Assembly: GCF_000826145.2 (NCBI RefSeq)
Contig: NZ_LN651337.1
Location: forward strand, 1,561,945 to 1,625,944
DNA: 64,000 nt
Direction: 5' to 3'
Source of the DNA: Sporosarcina koreensis
GTDB taxonomy: Bacteria; Bacillota; Bacilli; Bacillales_A; Planococcaceae
The first letter of the stretch is position 1; each line of letters starts with the position of its first letter. This document shows, one piece after another, positions 8,637 through 16,998 of the stretch. The notes beneath the pieces were generated by a model. It saw nothing but the letters and a program-made list of their open reading frames with translations, did not search any database and was not told the origin of the DNA. The position numbers were made by a program, and so were the translations under genes.

Positions 8637-9790
8637 GACTGCCCCCCCATGTACGCCAGCATACTTTCAGTGAACAGTTCGACGCCGATGGCAAGCATGC
8701 TTTCATCAATATCGAATTTCGGATGGTGGTGTCCGTATGGGCGATCCGCCTGTCCGATTCCAAGGAAGATATAGGAAGCCGGGATTTCAGTTGAATAATA
8801 GGCAAAGTCCTCGCTGCCCATGATGCCATCAATACGTGTGACCTGCCCTTCCCCGAACAGCTGTTTCGCCTGCTGTTCCATGAACGCGATGAGACCGGGA
8901 TCGTTGTCGAGTGGCGGGTCGCCGTGCTGGTAGTTGAGCTCGAAGGTGGCTCCATACGCCTGGCAGACCCCGTCGATGATAGTGTGCAGCCGTTCTCTGA
9001 TATGCTGGGAGGCTTCTTTATGGAAATAGCGCACTGTCCCGGACGCATACGCACTATCCGGGATGATATTGTAATTTGACCCTGCGCGTAATTCGCCGAT
9101 ACTAAGGACGGCTTCTTCGCTCGGACTGAGGCTTCTACTGATTATCGACTGGATCTGCAGGATCACGGCCGACATGGCGAGCGTCGGATCGATCGTATCC
9201 TGCGGCATGGACCCATGCCCACCCTTGCCTTGTATTGTGAAGGAGAACCGGTCAGCGCCCGCCATTGTCGCGCCTTCGCGCACACCGATGATGCCGGCGG
9301 GGATCGGCTGCCACAGATGGTAACCGAATATGGCATCGATGCCATCAAGCAGGCCGGCCTCGACCAATTGAGTTGCACCGCCTGGCAGTTCCTCCTCGGC
9401 ATGCTGGAATAGGAACAAGATCGTGCCTGCCAGGTCATCGGTGCGGTTTACGAGCTGTTGGGCCACGCCGAGCAGGATGGCCATGTGCCCGTCGTGCCCG
9501 CACGCATGCATGACGTGTTCATGCTTGGATGCAAAAGGCAGGCCGGTCTGTTCCTGGATCGGCAGGGCATCCATGTCCGCCCGGATGATGACGGTCTTTC
9601 CTTCCGATTTGCCGCGCAGAATACCAATGATATCCTTGCCGGTCATGCTGTATGTGTCGAGTCCCATGTTTTCGAGCTGCTGCTTCACGTATTCTTTTGT
9701 TTCAGTTTCTTGGTGGGAAAGCTCCGGATGGGCATGCAGATATCGCCGCTGCTGTACAATCCATTCGGCTGTTTCTTGCTGTATCGTCAT
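8633..9790 (-). CDS. M20D-family amidohydrolase
   Basis: The 385-residue metallopeptidase-fold protein has the M20D pattern. RRYLHAHPELSHQE lies near residues 15-28, MHACGHDGHMAILLG carries the metal-binding HxGHxxH-like core, QHAEEELPGGA carries the general-base Glu-Glu, and GSEDFAYY lies near the C-terminus. The family hydrolyses N-acyl amino acids, hippurate-like conjugates or aminobenzoyl-glutamate in the cytoplasm. A strong GGAGGTG precedes the ATG. It is the middle gene of transporter - amidohydrolase - epimerase, 22 bp after the transporter. Confidence 0.9.
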   Translation of the reverse strand: MTIQQETAEWIVQQRRYLHAHPELSHQETETKEYVKQQLENMGLDTYSMTGKDIIGILRGKSEGKTVIIRADMDALPIQEQTGLPFASKHEHVMHACGHDGHMAILLGVAQQLVNRTDDLAGTILFLFQHAEEELPGGATQLVEAGLLDGIDAIFGYHLWQPIPAGIIGVREGATMAGADRFSFTIQGKGGHGSMPQDTIDPTLAMSAVILQIQSIISRSLSPSEEAVLSIGELRAGSNYNIIPDSAYASGTVRYFHKEASQHIRERLHTIIDGVCQAYGATFELNYQHGDPPLDNDPGLIAFMEQQAKQLFGEGQVTRIDGIMGSEDFAYYSTEIPASYIFLGIGQADRPYGHHHPKFDIDESMLAIGVELFTESMLAYMGGQS

Positions 9791-9812
9791 TCTGGAAGCA
9801 CCTCCGTATTGG

Positions 9813-11210
9813 TTATGAGTAGTTGATCAGATGGGCGATAGTTACAAATATCGCACCGAGCGTGTAATGGATCAGGATGAGCGGAAAGATCCACTTCAGC
9901 CATTTCGACCAAGGGATCCGTGCAAGGGCAAGTCCTGCCATGAAGTATCCCGATGTCGGCGTGAAGATATTGGAGATCCCGTCACCGAACTGGAAGGCAA
10001 GAACAGCCGTCTGGCGTGTGACGCCGACAAGATCGGAAAGCGGTGCCATGATCGGCATCGTCAGTGCTGCCTGCCCGCTCCCTGAAGGGATGATGAAGTT
10101 CAGCAGACACTGGATCGCATACATGCCCACTGCCGCCAAGGTCGACGGCATCTCACCGATGGTCGATGAAAACGCATACAAAATCGTGTCCATTATCCCG
10201 CCTTCCTGCAGGATGACGAGGATGGCATTGGCAACGCCGACGACCAGCGCCCCCATCACGAGCACTTTACACCCTTCGATGAACGCCTCTGCAATTTCGT
10301 CGAGCTTCATGCGTCCGACAAGTCCCATCGAAATCCCCATCAGCAGGAACAGCCCCGAGATTTCCGTCAGGTACCAGCCGAACTGGATGACTCCGATTGC
10401 CAGACCGACCAGGGACGCGAGAAGGATTAGGAAAATGATCTTATGCCGCCCGGTCATTTCCTCGATACTGCCTGCCGGCTCGATCGGTTCACCGATTCCA
10501 TACACGAGACTCTTCGTCGGGTCCTTTTTGACTTTCAAGGCATACCGCATGACATACCAGATACTGATCGATAAGAAGATCACCCAGAAAATGATCCGCA
10601 GCCAGAGGCCGGAGAAAATGGGCAGCCCTGCAATCCCTTGGGCCACCCCCACCGTGAACGGGTTCATGAATGCCGCCGTGAAGCCGGCTGACGTCCCCAG
10701 CAGGACAATGGCCGCCCCCACGATGGAGTCGAAACCGATCAGCACCATGAGCGGAACGAGGATTGTAATATAGGGGATTGTCTCTTCTGCCAGGCCCAGC
10801 ATAGCTCCCGACAGTGCAAAGAATGTCATGAGTATCGGAATCATCCAATACTCGCGGCCCGCCATCTTTTTCGATATCGTTCCGACAGCCGCGGAAATTG
10901 CACCGGTTGCATGCAGGATTCCGAACGATCCGCCGACGATGAAGATATAGAAGATGATTCCAGCCGTATTCTGCATCCCTTTGTGGATCGACTGGAAGAT
11001 TGCCAAGAACCCGGTTGGCGTCGATTCGACCTGATGATAGGTCCCGTCTATTACGATGGTCCGGTCACTGTCGTCCACCAACGTGTCATATTGTCCTGCC
11101 GGCACGATGTAGGTGGCTATTGCCGCTAAGATGATGACGATGAATAGAATGACAAAGACGTGAGGCACGTGGAACTTCCATTTCTTTTTAGCTGACTGAT
11201 CCTGTTTCAT
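9813..11210 (-). CDS. YfcC-family membrane transporter
   Basis: The 465-residue polytopic protein has about 12 hydrophobic segments. Its N-terminus, KKWKFHVPHVFVILFIVII then YIVPAGQYD, is characteristic of YfcC proteins (DcuC/AbgT-like ion-transporter superfamily). LGLAEETIPYI and IPSGSGQAALTMPIMAPL are conserved helical-hairpin motifs of that group. Relatives move dicarboxylates, basic amino acids or peptides. Its ATG has AGGGAGGG upstream and a promoter at 11266-11297. It leads the operon with the amidohydrolase and epimerase and probably imports their substrate. Confidence 0.88.
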   Translation of the reverse strand: MKQDQSAKKKWKFHVPHVFVILFIVIILAAIATYIVPAGQYDTLVDDSDRTIVIDGTYHQVESTPTGFLAIFQSIHKGMQNTAGIIFYIFIVGGSFGILHATGAISAAVGTISKKMAGREYWMIPILMTFFALSGAMLGLAEETIPYITILVPLMVLIGFDSIVGAAIVLLGTSAGFTAAFMNPFTVGVAQGIAGLPIFSGLWLRIIFWVIFLSISIWYVMRYALKVKKDPTKSLVYGIGEPIEPAGSIEEMTGRHKIIFLILLASLVGLAIGVIQFGWYLTEISGLFLLMGISMGLVGRMKLDEIAEAFIEGCKVLVMGALVVGVANAILVILQEGGIMDTILYAFSSTIGEMPSTLAAVGMYAIQCLLNFIIPSGSGQAALTMPIMAPLSDLVGVTRQTAVLAFQFGDGISNIFTPTSGYFMAGLALARIPWSKWLKWIFPLILIHYTLGAIFVTIAHLINYS

Positions 11211-11265
11211 TTGATTCCCTCCCTTTCAGCTTCTAGACGTCGGTATATGGACGCTAACTTTGTTT

Positions 11266-11297
11266 ATTATACTAAAGAAGGAGAAATCAAATGTCAA
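11266..11297 (-). promoter_or_regulatory. Promoter of the transporter/amidohydrolase/epimerase operon
   Basis: On the minus strand TTGACA (11292-11297) is followed after 17 bp by TAGTAT (11269-11274), overlapping a better TATAAT (11266-11271) at 20 bp spacing. The region is far more AT-rich than its surroundings. Confidence 0.65.
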
Positions 11298-11309
11298 TAT
11301 ATTTTTAGA

Positions 11310-11324
11310 TTATTTTAAAAATAA
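11310..11324. promoter_or_regulatory. Operator-like palindrome upstream of the operon promoter
   Basis: TTATTTT and AAAATAA form a perfect 7-bp inverted repeat around one base, 13 bp upstream of the -35 box. Position and symmetry suit a binding site for the regulator encoded next door, but the A/T bias makes a chance origin possible. Confidence 0.35.
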
Positions 11325-11370
11325 CGTTAGACAAGACTTTGGATCGCAGTCCCTTCGGAGGGTGTGCAGA

Positions 11371-12675
11371 TTACCCGCCCGAAGGGAATTCCAGTTGATA
11401 GACCGCACGCGGACGTCCGTTCCGATGGGGCTGTTCCTCTCCCACGATGTGCAGCCAGCCGACGTCCATGTATTTTTTCAGCATCCTTTCGGCACTCCGT
11501 TTCGTCAGCTGGAAGTAGTCCGCTATATCGTCCGACGTGAAATGGCTGTCGGCTCGCGCTTGCAGGAACCGCTGCATCTTGACGAGATTCGGGATACTGA
11601 CTTTCGCCGTGTTCGCCAAAAAGCGGATATGACTGTCCGTGGTGGAAAGAGTCCGGACCTGCTGCCTTTCCAACGGATCGATCACTTCATGGTTTTCGGT
11701 CATCAGGAAGAAGGCGTGGTGGCCAGGCTTGCAATGCGATAACGCAATTGTTGCATTCTTCTTCGCTTCCGTGATTGTCATCCCGAACCCGGCTCCCGCC
11801 TGAAGGGTAGCAGACAGATTGTCCGCAGCGGAGATGACCGGCTGCAGCAGACTGGATTGGTTCAGCAGAAACTGGATGCTCCCTTTCGTTCCGAAGTATT
11901 CGAACGACAAGGGACCGACCTGTTGGATTTCAGCATTTACCTGCCGGGAAGCTGTCTGCATGGCTTTCCGGATGGGCGTTAGCTTGGCTGTCGCATCTTC
12001 CTGCAGTGTGTCCCCAGAGACCGTGATTAGACAGACAGCCACCTGGGCGAGTCGTGTTTTCTGTAAGACCCCTGCCTGTTCGGCACGCAGGAGGACATCT
12101 CTCACCGTGCTGTCCGCATCAATGAAACGCAAGCAGGGAATCCCCCGTTCCACCAGACGATCATAGACGGAGTGGATGCTGGTGACCGCCAATGAGGTCT
12201 CTCCGGTGTTCCACAGGTCCGAATGGAATGTGAGGATTGGGTCTGCGTCGAATTGCGGGCATTTGGTCGTTTTGAGCCAGTCGAAATCCATAATGTGGAC
12301 GGGGGCCGGGTCCAGGCGCAGCTGGCGTACGATGTCATCCACGTAGCGGCGGTCAGGTAAATCGATGGACAGCTTGTCTAGCGGACATAGATTCTGCGAC
12401 AGAATATGAAGGAGTGTAAGAGATACGTTCAGCTCATTATCCTCCATGTAGACCGCTGGCTTATCGAATTTATCGAGCAAACATTCCGCATGGCGGTAGG
12501 GGAGAATGCCCGAGAACAGATACACGTCGCATGCTTCCGCTTGTGGAAGGAGTGTTTCCAAATCATCGACGGAGGTGTATCTGAATTTTTCTAGTTGGAC
12601 GCTCTTCATTGCCGCTTCGAACGTTGTAATGAGCTGAATTGTTTCAGAAGAGCCGAATACTGCGATTTTCACCAT
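11371..12675 (-). CDS. Putative transcriptional regulator with palm-like middle domain and C-terminal winged helix
   Basis: The 434-residue product is called from ATG at 12675 because AGGGGTGA lies eight bases upstream; an in-frame ATG two codons earlier is too close to that site. The N-terminus (MVKIAVFGSSETIQ) looks like a sensor domain. The middle (GFGMTITEAKKNA, residues about 320-332) resembles the palm fold of nucleotide cyclase/GGDEF relatives without a catalytic GGDEF. The C-terminal 65 residues (FTSDDIADYFQLTKRSAERM) form a winged helix-turn-helix. It lies just upstream of the YfcC operon on the same strand, so local regulation is likely. I cannot name the family. Confidence 0.6.
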   Translation of the reverse strand: MVKIAVFGSSETIQLITTFEAAMKSVQLEKFRYTSVDDLETLLPQAEACDVYLFSGILPYRHAECLLDKFDKPAVYMEDNELNVSLTLLHILSQNLCPLDKLSIDLPDRRYVDDIVRQLRLDPAPVHIMDFDWLKTTKCPQFDADPILTFHSDLWNTGETSLAVTSIHSVYDRLVERGIPCLRFIDADSTVRDVLLRAEQAGVLQKTRLAQVAVCLITVSGDTLQEDATAKLTPIRKAMQTASRQVNAEIQQVGPLSFEYFGTKGSIQFLLNQSSLLQPVISAADNLSATLQAGAGFGMTITEAKKNATIALSHCKPGHHAFFLMTENHEVIDPLERQQVRTLSTTDSHIRFLANTAKVSIPNLVKMQRFLQARADSHFTSDDIADYFQLTKRSAERMLKKYMDVGWLHIVGEEQPHRNGRPRAVYQLEFPSGG

Positions 12676-12712
12676 CTGCATTGTCACCCCTGGCTGGATT
12701 TTCAGTATGTAC

Positions 12713-12740
12713 GGCCGCCTGCTTGCTGGCGGCCTTTCTC
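12713..12740 (+). terminator. Hairpin with T-rich tail upstream of the regulator gene
   Basis: GGCCGCC at 12713-12719 pairs with GGCGGCC at 12728-12734, followed by TTTCTCTT in the plus direction. No plus-strand gene ends here, so it is an orphan terminator or a leader structure of the regulator mRNA read from the other strand. Confidence 0.4.
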
Positions 12741-12844
12741 TTATCCTATCATAGCGGAAGGTGCTGTAAAACTCGGGAGGAAAACACTGCAGGAAGCCGC
12801 GTTGTTTTAAAGTTTTCACGTGGCCTCTCACAGAAAGGGGACTT

Positions 12845-13298
12845 GAGGAATGGAGCGGTATGGAAGCAGTATTGAGCGGTCACTTGCTTGAGCTTTTCGC
12901 CCCCTGTTTGAGCGTTGAAGCACGAGATTTGAGCGGTCAGCGAGGTTACTCCCTTCCCCCACCACCCCACAGGAAATGCGGAGCGGCAGCGGAGCCGACC
13001 ATTCAGCGGGGTTGACGAGCGGAATGGCCGCGAGGATTGGGAAGATGCGGGGCACAGCGGCGGCCGCGGGAATGTAGTTGGCTTGGGGAATGGAGCTGTC
13101 AGCGAGGGGCTTTCCCACTCTACCCGGGTGTCGTGCAGCAGGCACCCTGGGGAACGGGCGGGTTCGTATGCGGAATGGGCGGGTTGCCCGCGGGAACGGG
13201 CGGGTCGCGTGGCGGAATGGGCGGGTTCCTCTGCGAAACAGGCGGGTTGCCCGCGGGAATGGGGGGGTCGTATGCAAAACGGGCGGGTTGCCCGCGCG
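12845..13298 (+). repeat. Composite repeat block: mixed arrays, core module, truncated hairpin, AACGGGCGGGTT array
   Basis: Reading left to right: a few AATGGAGCGGT and TTTGAGCGGT units (12845-12940); a core module at about 12968-13075 with GGAGCGGCAGCGGAGCCG; a single GGAATGGAGCTGT unit; a 30-bp hairpin remnant (13122-13151); then seven units of the AACGGGCGGGTT class separated by TGCCCGCG-type linkers up to the terminator. All read in the plus direction, though the genes on both sides are on the minus strand. Confidence 0.85.
13122..13151 (+). repeat. Hairpin element, internally deleted copy c
   Basis: ACCCGGGTGTCGTGCAGCA followed by GGCACCCTGG matches the outer arms of the hairpin element, but the inner stem and GAAGGA loop (about 40 bp) are missing. 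Confidence 0.7.
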
Positions 13299-13327
13299 AA
13301 AAGCCCCGTGCGGCTGCACGGGGCTTT
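13299..13327 (-). terminator. Terminator of the SLH glucosaminidase gene
   Basis: AAAAGCCCCGTG at 13299-13310 pairs with CACGGGGCTTT at 13317-13327, an 11-bp stem. On the minus strand it ends in TTTT just after the stop codon at 13335. Confidence 0.85.
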
Positions 13328-13334
13328 CGATTGA

Positions 13335-15449
13335 TCAGTTATTGACGATGGTGACGACGTCGCTGCTGATGTAGCCGGATTTGGCTTTGGCGTCGTCGCT
13401 GAAGACTTCGTACCATGTTTTGCCGTCGTCGCCTGTGACAGAGCGAATGACGGTGAGCGGGTAGCCGAGGGACAGGCCGTTGCTGGTTTTCTGGTAGATG
13501 CCGTTGTAGCGGCTTGTGTACTTGAACAGGATCGGTGCGTTCGTGCTTGGGGCGGTCCGGACGTTTGTCGGGACCTCCAGCTTTGTGAACGCGAACTGTT
13601 TGTAGCGGCCGTAGTCCTTGCCGCCTGCTGCTTTGTCCAGCTCATACATGTGCGCGCCGGCTTTCGCGCCCCATGTCGGGTCGGACGCGTAGTTGACGTT
13701 GAAGCCTGTGGTTTTATTGCCGAAGGCTGCGCCTTGTGCGCGGTCGAGTTTGTTGGCCGGGTCCATGTAGTTCGGGTTCAGGAAGTCCTTGACGAGCGCG
13801 ACGGCACTGTCGCCGGGCTTCTTGAACGTCCCTTTGTCCGGACAGAGTTTTGTCAGCGAGTCATATTTGTACAGGCCGAACAGGTTGTTGCACGTCTGCG
13901 CCGTTTGACTCATGCCGTAGTCGCCTTCGTGCACGGCGAGGGATAGGATGAGCAGTGCATTGACGTTGTAGTCGTCTTCGAGCTTCTTGAATTCCTTGCC
14001 GAGTCCGACGAGCTTGGATTTGGTCGCTGCGTCTTTGTAGCGGCCGCCGTGTTTCTCGCGGTCTTTCAGCACTTTGTTGATGAGCGTATCAAGTTCCGCT
14101 CCTGTGTAGCTTGTTGTCGAACGGGCGGACAGGAATTGGAAGTACGGCAGGAAGGTGCCGGTGAATCGCTGGTTCGTGTCATAGAAATGGACGCCGTCCG
14201 GGCTGTAGTACGTGCCGTTCTTCTTCAGGAAGTCCGGGGCGAGCTGGACGTAGTAGCTGGCCGATTTCTTCGTCATGTAGTTGTACGTATGGTGCGTCAG
14301 TGTCCCCCACTGACTCACGGTGTAGTGGTCGCGGTCCGTGACGAGCTGGATCGGGATCAGGTCGGTTTCCGAGTGCTTGACGTACCCTTCCGTCGCGCCG
14401 ACCTGGACGTTGATGTACTGGTCGTTCGAGCCAAGGTACTTCATTTCCCGGCCCTGCTGGATGTAGGTCGCTTTCTTTTTGAAGTCCTTATCGAAATAGA
14501 CGATCGTGTTTTCCACTGCACCGGCCTTCGATGTGTTGTCACCGAATGCGAAGCCGCTGCGGACGCGGATGATCTCGTTGCCGCGGTACATCGCCTGGAT
14601 GGATTTGTCGCTGTTGAATTCATTTGCCGCATCCAGGTACTCTTTGTAGCCTTTCGACTGCTTGACGAGCTTGCCGTTCGAAATGGTCGCGAGGTAGTAG
14701 TCTTTCGTGACGACCGGCGGTTCCGGAGTCGGCGGGACCGGATCCTTCGGGTCTTCCGGCACCGGCGGCTGTTCCGGTGTTTCCGGGATCGACGGCAGCG
14801 ACGGCGGCTCGTAGGCGTCGACCGCTTTCAGGTAGCGGCTGATGAAAGCTGCGGCCTGTTCGCGGGTTGCGTTCGATTTCGGTTCGAAGCGCATGGAGCC
14901 GTCCTTGTTCGGGATTCCGCTGATGATGCCGTAGCGGATGTTGTAGTAGGCGGCACGGATGCTGCCGGACGACTGGAACTCCTTGACGTCGGTGAAGTCG
15001 ATGCGTGTTTCCTGGAGCACCATTTCACTGTAGTTCAGGACGTTCATCATCGTCAGGGAGACTTGCTCGCGTGTGATCGGCGCATCGGGCTTGAAGATGC
15101 CGCCGCTGTAGCCGCCCATGATGCCGGCCTGCTGGACACGGTAGATGTCTTTGGCGAGTTTGCTGTTCTTTGGGACGTCCTGGAAGCTGCCGGCTGCTTC
15201 GGGCAGTTTCAGGGCGCGGGCTATGAACGCGGCGAACTGGCCGCGGGAGACCTGTTCGGTCGGGCGGTAGGTGCCGTCATCGTAGCCGGAGAGGATCCCT
15301 TTGTCGATCATTTCACGGAGTTCCTTCTCGAGTGTGCGGCCTGAGAGTTCATCGGCGTGTGCTTTCGTGGCAGGGATGAACAGGGAGATTAGAAGCAGGC
15401 ATGCGGTGAGCACGGCTGCGAGTTTCGCGGCGATGTGTGTGTGTTTCAT
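13335..15449 (-). CDS. SLH-anchored N-acetylglucosaminidase (GH73-like) with SH3 domain
   Basis: The 704-residue product is called from ATG at 15449, nine bases after AAGGAGG; an upstream in-frame extension of 25 residues has no signal-like sequence. Domains: signal peptide to about residue 32; three SLH repeats at about 36-80, 85-140 and 150-207 (ILSGYDDGTYRPTEQVSRG is the first signature); a proline-rich linker at 213-247; a long beta-rich segment; a LytD-like glucosaminidase domain around 450-600 with probable catalytic E508 in AVHEGDYGMSQ; and a bacterial SH3 domain at 620-704. It would cleave GlcNAc-beta-1,4-MurNAc bonds in peptidoglycan while bound to pyruvylated wall polymer. Confidence 0.88.
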   Translation of the reverse strand: MKHTHIAAKLAAVLTACLLLISLFIPATKAHADELSGRTLEKELREMIDKGILSGYDDGTYRPTEQVSRGQFAAFIARALKLPEAAGSFQDVPKNSKLAKDIYRVQQAGIMGGYSGGIFKPDAPITREQVSLTMMNVLNYSEMVLQETRIDFTDVKEFQSSGSIRAAYYNIRYGIISGIPNKDGSMRFEPKSNATREQAAAFISRYLKAVDAYEPPSLPSIPETPEQPPVPEDPKDPVPPTPEPPVVTKDYYLATISNGKLVKQSKGYKEYLDAANEFNSDKSIQAMYRGNEIIRVRSGFAFGDNTSKAGAVENTIVYFDKDFKKKATYIQQGREMKYLGSNDQYINVQVGATEGYVKHSETDLIPIQLVTDRDHYTVSQWGTLTHHTYNYMTKKSASYYVQLAPDFLKKNGTYYSPDGVHFYDTNQRFTGTFLPYFQFLSARSTTSYTGAELDTLINKVLKDREKHGGRYKDAATKSKLVGLGKEFKKLEDDYNVNALLILSLAVHEGDYGMSQTAQTCNNLFGLYKYDSLTKLCPDKGTFKKPGDSAVALVKDFLNPNYMDPANKLDRAQGAAFGNKTTGFNVNYASDPTWGAKAGAHMYELDKAAGGKDYGRYKQFAFTKLEVPTNVRTAPSTNAPILFKYTSRYNGIYQKTSNGLSLGYPLTVIRSVTGDDGKTWYEVFSDDAKAKSGYISSDVVTIVNN

Positions 15450-15483
15450 AGGATGGTGCCTCCTTCTGGATGGGTGGTGATTT

Positions 15484-15527
15484 ACAAAGAAATGCCGCCC
15501 TGCATGTGGAATCCGGGGCGGCATTTT
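15484..15527 (-). terminator. Terminator of the NlpC/P60-SLH gene
   Basis: AAATGCCGCC at 15490-15499 pairs with GGCGGCATTT ending near 15525 around a 15-base loop. On the minus strand T residues follow, just beyond the stop codon. Confidence 0.75.
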
Positions 15528-15533
15528 GTTGTC

Positions 15534-16610
15534 TTACTGGATGTTGCCGACGCTGTAGAGCGCGGCGGAGAATTGTGCACGTGTGGCGTTCGCTTGGATC
15601 GAGAATTCCTTTGTCTGGAAAATGGATGTCTTGTCCATCTTCTTCAGAGCGCTGATCGCACCGGCTGCACGGTATGTGACCGGTACATCGATGTACGGCG
15701 GTGTCGTCAGGCTCGACGCTGTCTGGCTCATGCTGAAGGCGCGGTCGAGGATGATCGCGAGCTGCGCTTTCGTCAATGGGTCGTACATGCCGAACATGCC
15801 GTCTTCGTAGCCGCTCAGGATGCCCGCGTCGCTCATGGCGGAGATGTCTTTCGCGAACGCGTGGTTCGCCGGGACGTCGCTGTAGCTGAGCGGGAAGCGC
15901 GGACGCAGCTTCAGCACACGGTTGATCATCGTGGCGGCTTGTCCCCGTGTCACTTGCGTGTCCGGCTGGAACGAACCATCCTTGAAGCCGCTGATGATTT
16001 CGTGCTTCGTCAGTGCTTCGATCGCGTCGAATGCCGGGTGCTTGACCGCGACGTCGCTGAATGAGGCGGACGGCTGTGGCGCCGGAGCTGGTTTTACCGG
16101 TGCCGGTTTCGCTGGCGCTGGTGCCGACGGCTTTGCAGGTGCAGGCGCTGCAACCCCTGTCACCCGCTTGGCACCGACATATTTCGGCGCCCAATACGGG
16201 TGCGTGTCCAGATTCGCGATGCCGACACCGCCGGTTTTCGCGGAGAGGAAATCTCCGTTGCCGATATAGATGCCGGTATGCGAGATTCCCTCTTTGTATG
16301 TATTTTCAAAGAATACGAGATCTCCCGCGCGCAGATCGCTGCGCGGTACGGCTGTGCCGACGTTGTATTGGGTTTCCGATGTGCGCGGCAGACTGATGCC
16401 GAACTGCTTGTAGACGTAGAGGATGTAGCCCGAACAGTCGAAGGCATCCGGTGTGGAGCCGCCGAACAAGTATGGCACCCCTTCGAATTTCTTCGCATAG
16501 GCGACGATGCTGCTTCCCGAGACGGCCGCGCTGCTCTTCTGCGGCAGGACAGTGAAGACGCTTGCAATTGCTAGCACAAAGGCCAAAAACACGACGATTC
16601 GCTTTTTCAT
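15534..16610 (-). CDS. NlpC/P60 endopeptidase with C-terminal SLH domains
   Basis: The 358-residue exported protein has a signal peptide at 1-29 and an NlpC/P60 domain at about 33-152, with catalytic C59 in FDCSGYI and H111 in SHTGIYIGNGDF. An Ala/Pro/Lys linker spans 154-182, and three SLH repeats occupy 183-358, the first carrying IISGFKDGSFQPDTQVTRG. The family cleaves D-gamma-glutamyl-meso-DAP or similar stem-peptide bonds. Here the SLH block is C-terminal, the reverse of the neighbouring glucosaminidase. It lies 84 bp upstream of that gene but has its own terminator, so the two are probably separate transcripts. Confidence 0.92.
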   Translation of the reverse strand: MKKRIVVFLAFVLAIASVFTVLPQKSSAAVSGSSIVAYAKKFEGVPYLFGGSTPDAFDCSGYILYVYKQFGISLPRTSETQYNVGTAVPRSDLRAGDLVFFENTYKEGISHTGIYIGNGDFLSAKTGGVGIANLDTHPYWAPKYVGAKRVTGVAAPAPAKPSAPAPAKPAPVKPAPAPQPSASFSDVAVKHPAFDAIEALTKHEIISGFKDGSFQPDTQVTRGQAATMINRVLKLRPRFPLSYSDVPANHAFAKDISAMSDAGILSGYEDGMFGMYDPLTKAQLAIILDRAFSMSQTASSLTTPPYIDVPVTYRAAGAISALKKMDKTSIFQTKEFSIQANATRAQFSAALYSVGNIQ

Positions 16611-16794
16611 CTCGCACCTCGATTTAGGATGTTGGACTGCTTCTATGTACCTTACAAACTAGTAATGTTTACTTGCTTCTATGGTAACAGAAAAGGTTGC
16701 ATGCTTATATTACAGTTTCATTACAAGTGACGGAATTGTGTCTATTTTGATGAAGCCCGCTATATAATTGGTGGTTTTGATGATGGATTCCCTC
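16611..16794. other. 5' region of the NlpC/P60-SLH gene
   Basis: This 184-bp AT-richer stretch must hold the minus-strand promoter of the endopeptidase gene. No clear -35/-10 pair was found. The repeat block begins immediately to its right. Confidence 0.4.
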
Positions 16795-16887
16795 TGCAAA
16801 CGGGGGGTTGCGTAGCGGAATGGGCGGGTACTCCCGAGAAACGGGCGGGTTCGGCTGAACGGAACGCGTGGGCAGCAGGTTCGTTCT
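16795..16887 (+). repeat. AACGGGCGGGTT units next to hairpin d
   Basis: Three or four degenerate units (GGGGGGTTGCG, AATGGGCGGGT, AACGGGCGGGTT) lead into the hairpin at 16888, as seen beside hairpins b, c and f. Confidence 0.7.
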
Positions 16888-16957
16888 ACCCGGGATACCG
16901 GTGCACGTCACAATTCGCGGAAGGACGCGAATGGTGTCGTGCACAGGTACCCTGGGG
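16888..16957 (+). repeat. Hairpin repeat element, copy d
   Basis: A well-preserved 70-bp copy with left arm ACCCGGGATACCGGTGCACG, inner stem ATTCGCG/CGCGAAT, loop GAAGGA, and right arm GTCGTGCACAGGTACCCTGG. It is nearly identical to copy a. Confidence 0.85.
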
Positions 16958-16998
16958 GCTTCTTCTGCGCAACGAGCGGTTCCCCTTCCCCCACGTCC

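Noticed and set aside
14049..15344. A 431-codon plus-strand frame opposite the SLH glucosaminidase
   Set aside because: It is the antisense of a clear multidomain gene; long antisense frames are common in GC-rich DNA.
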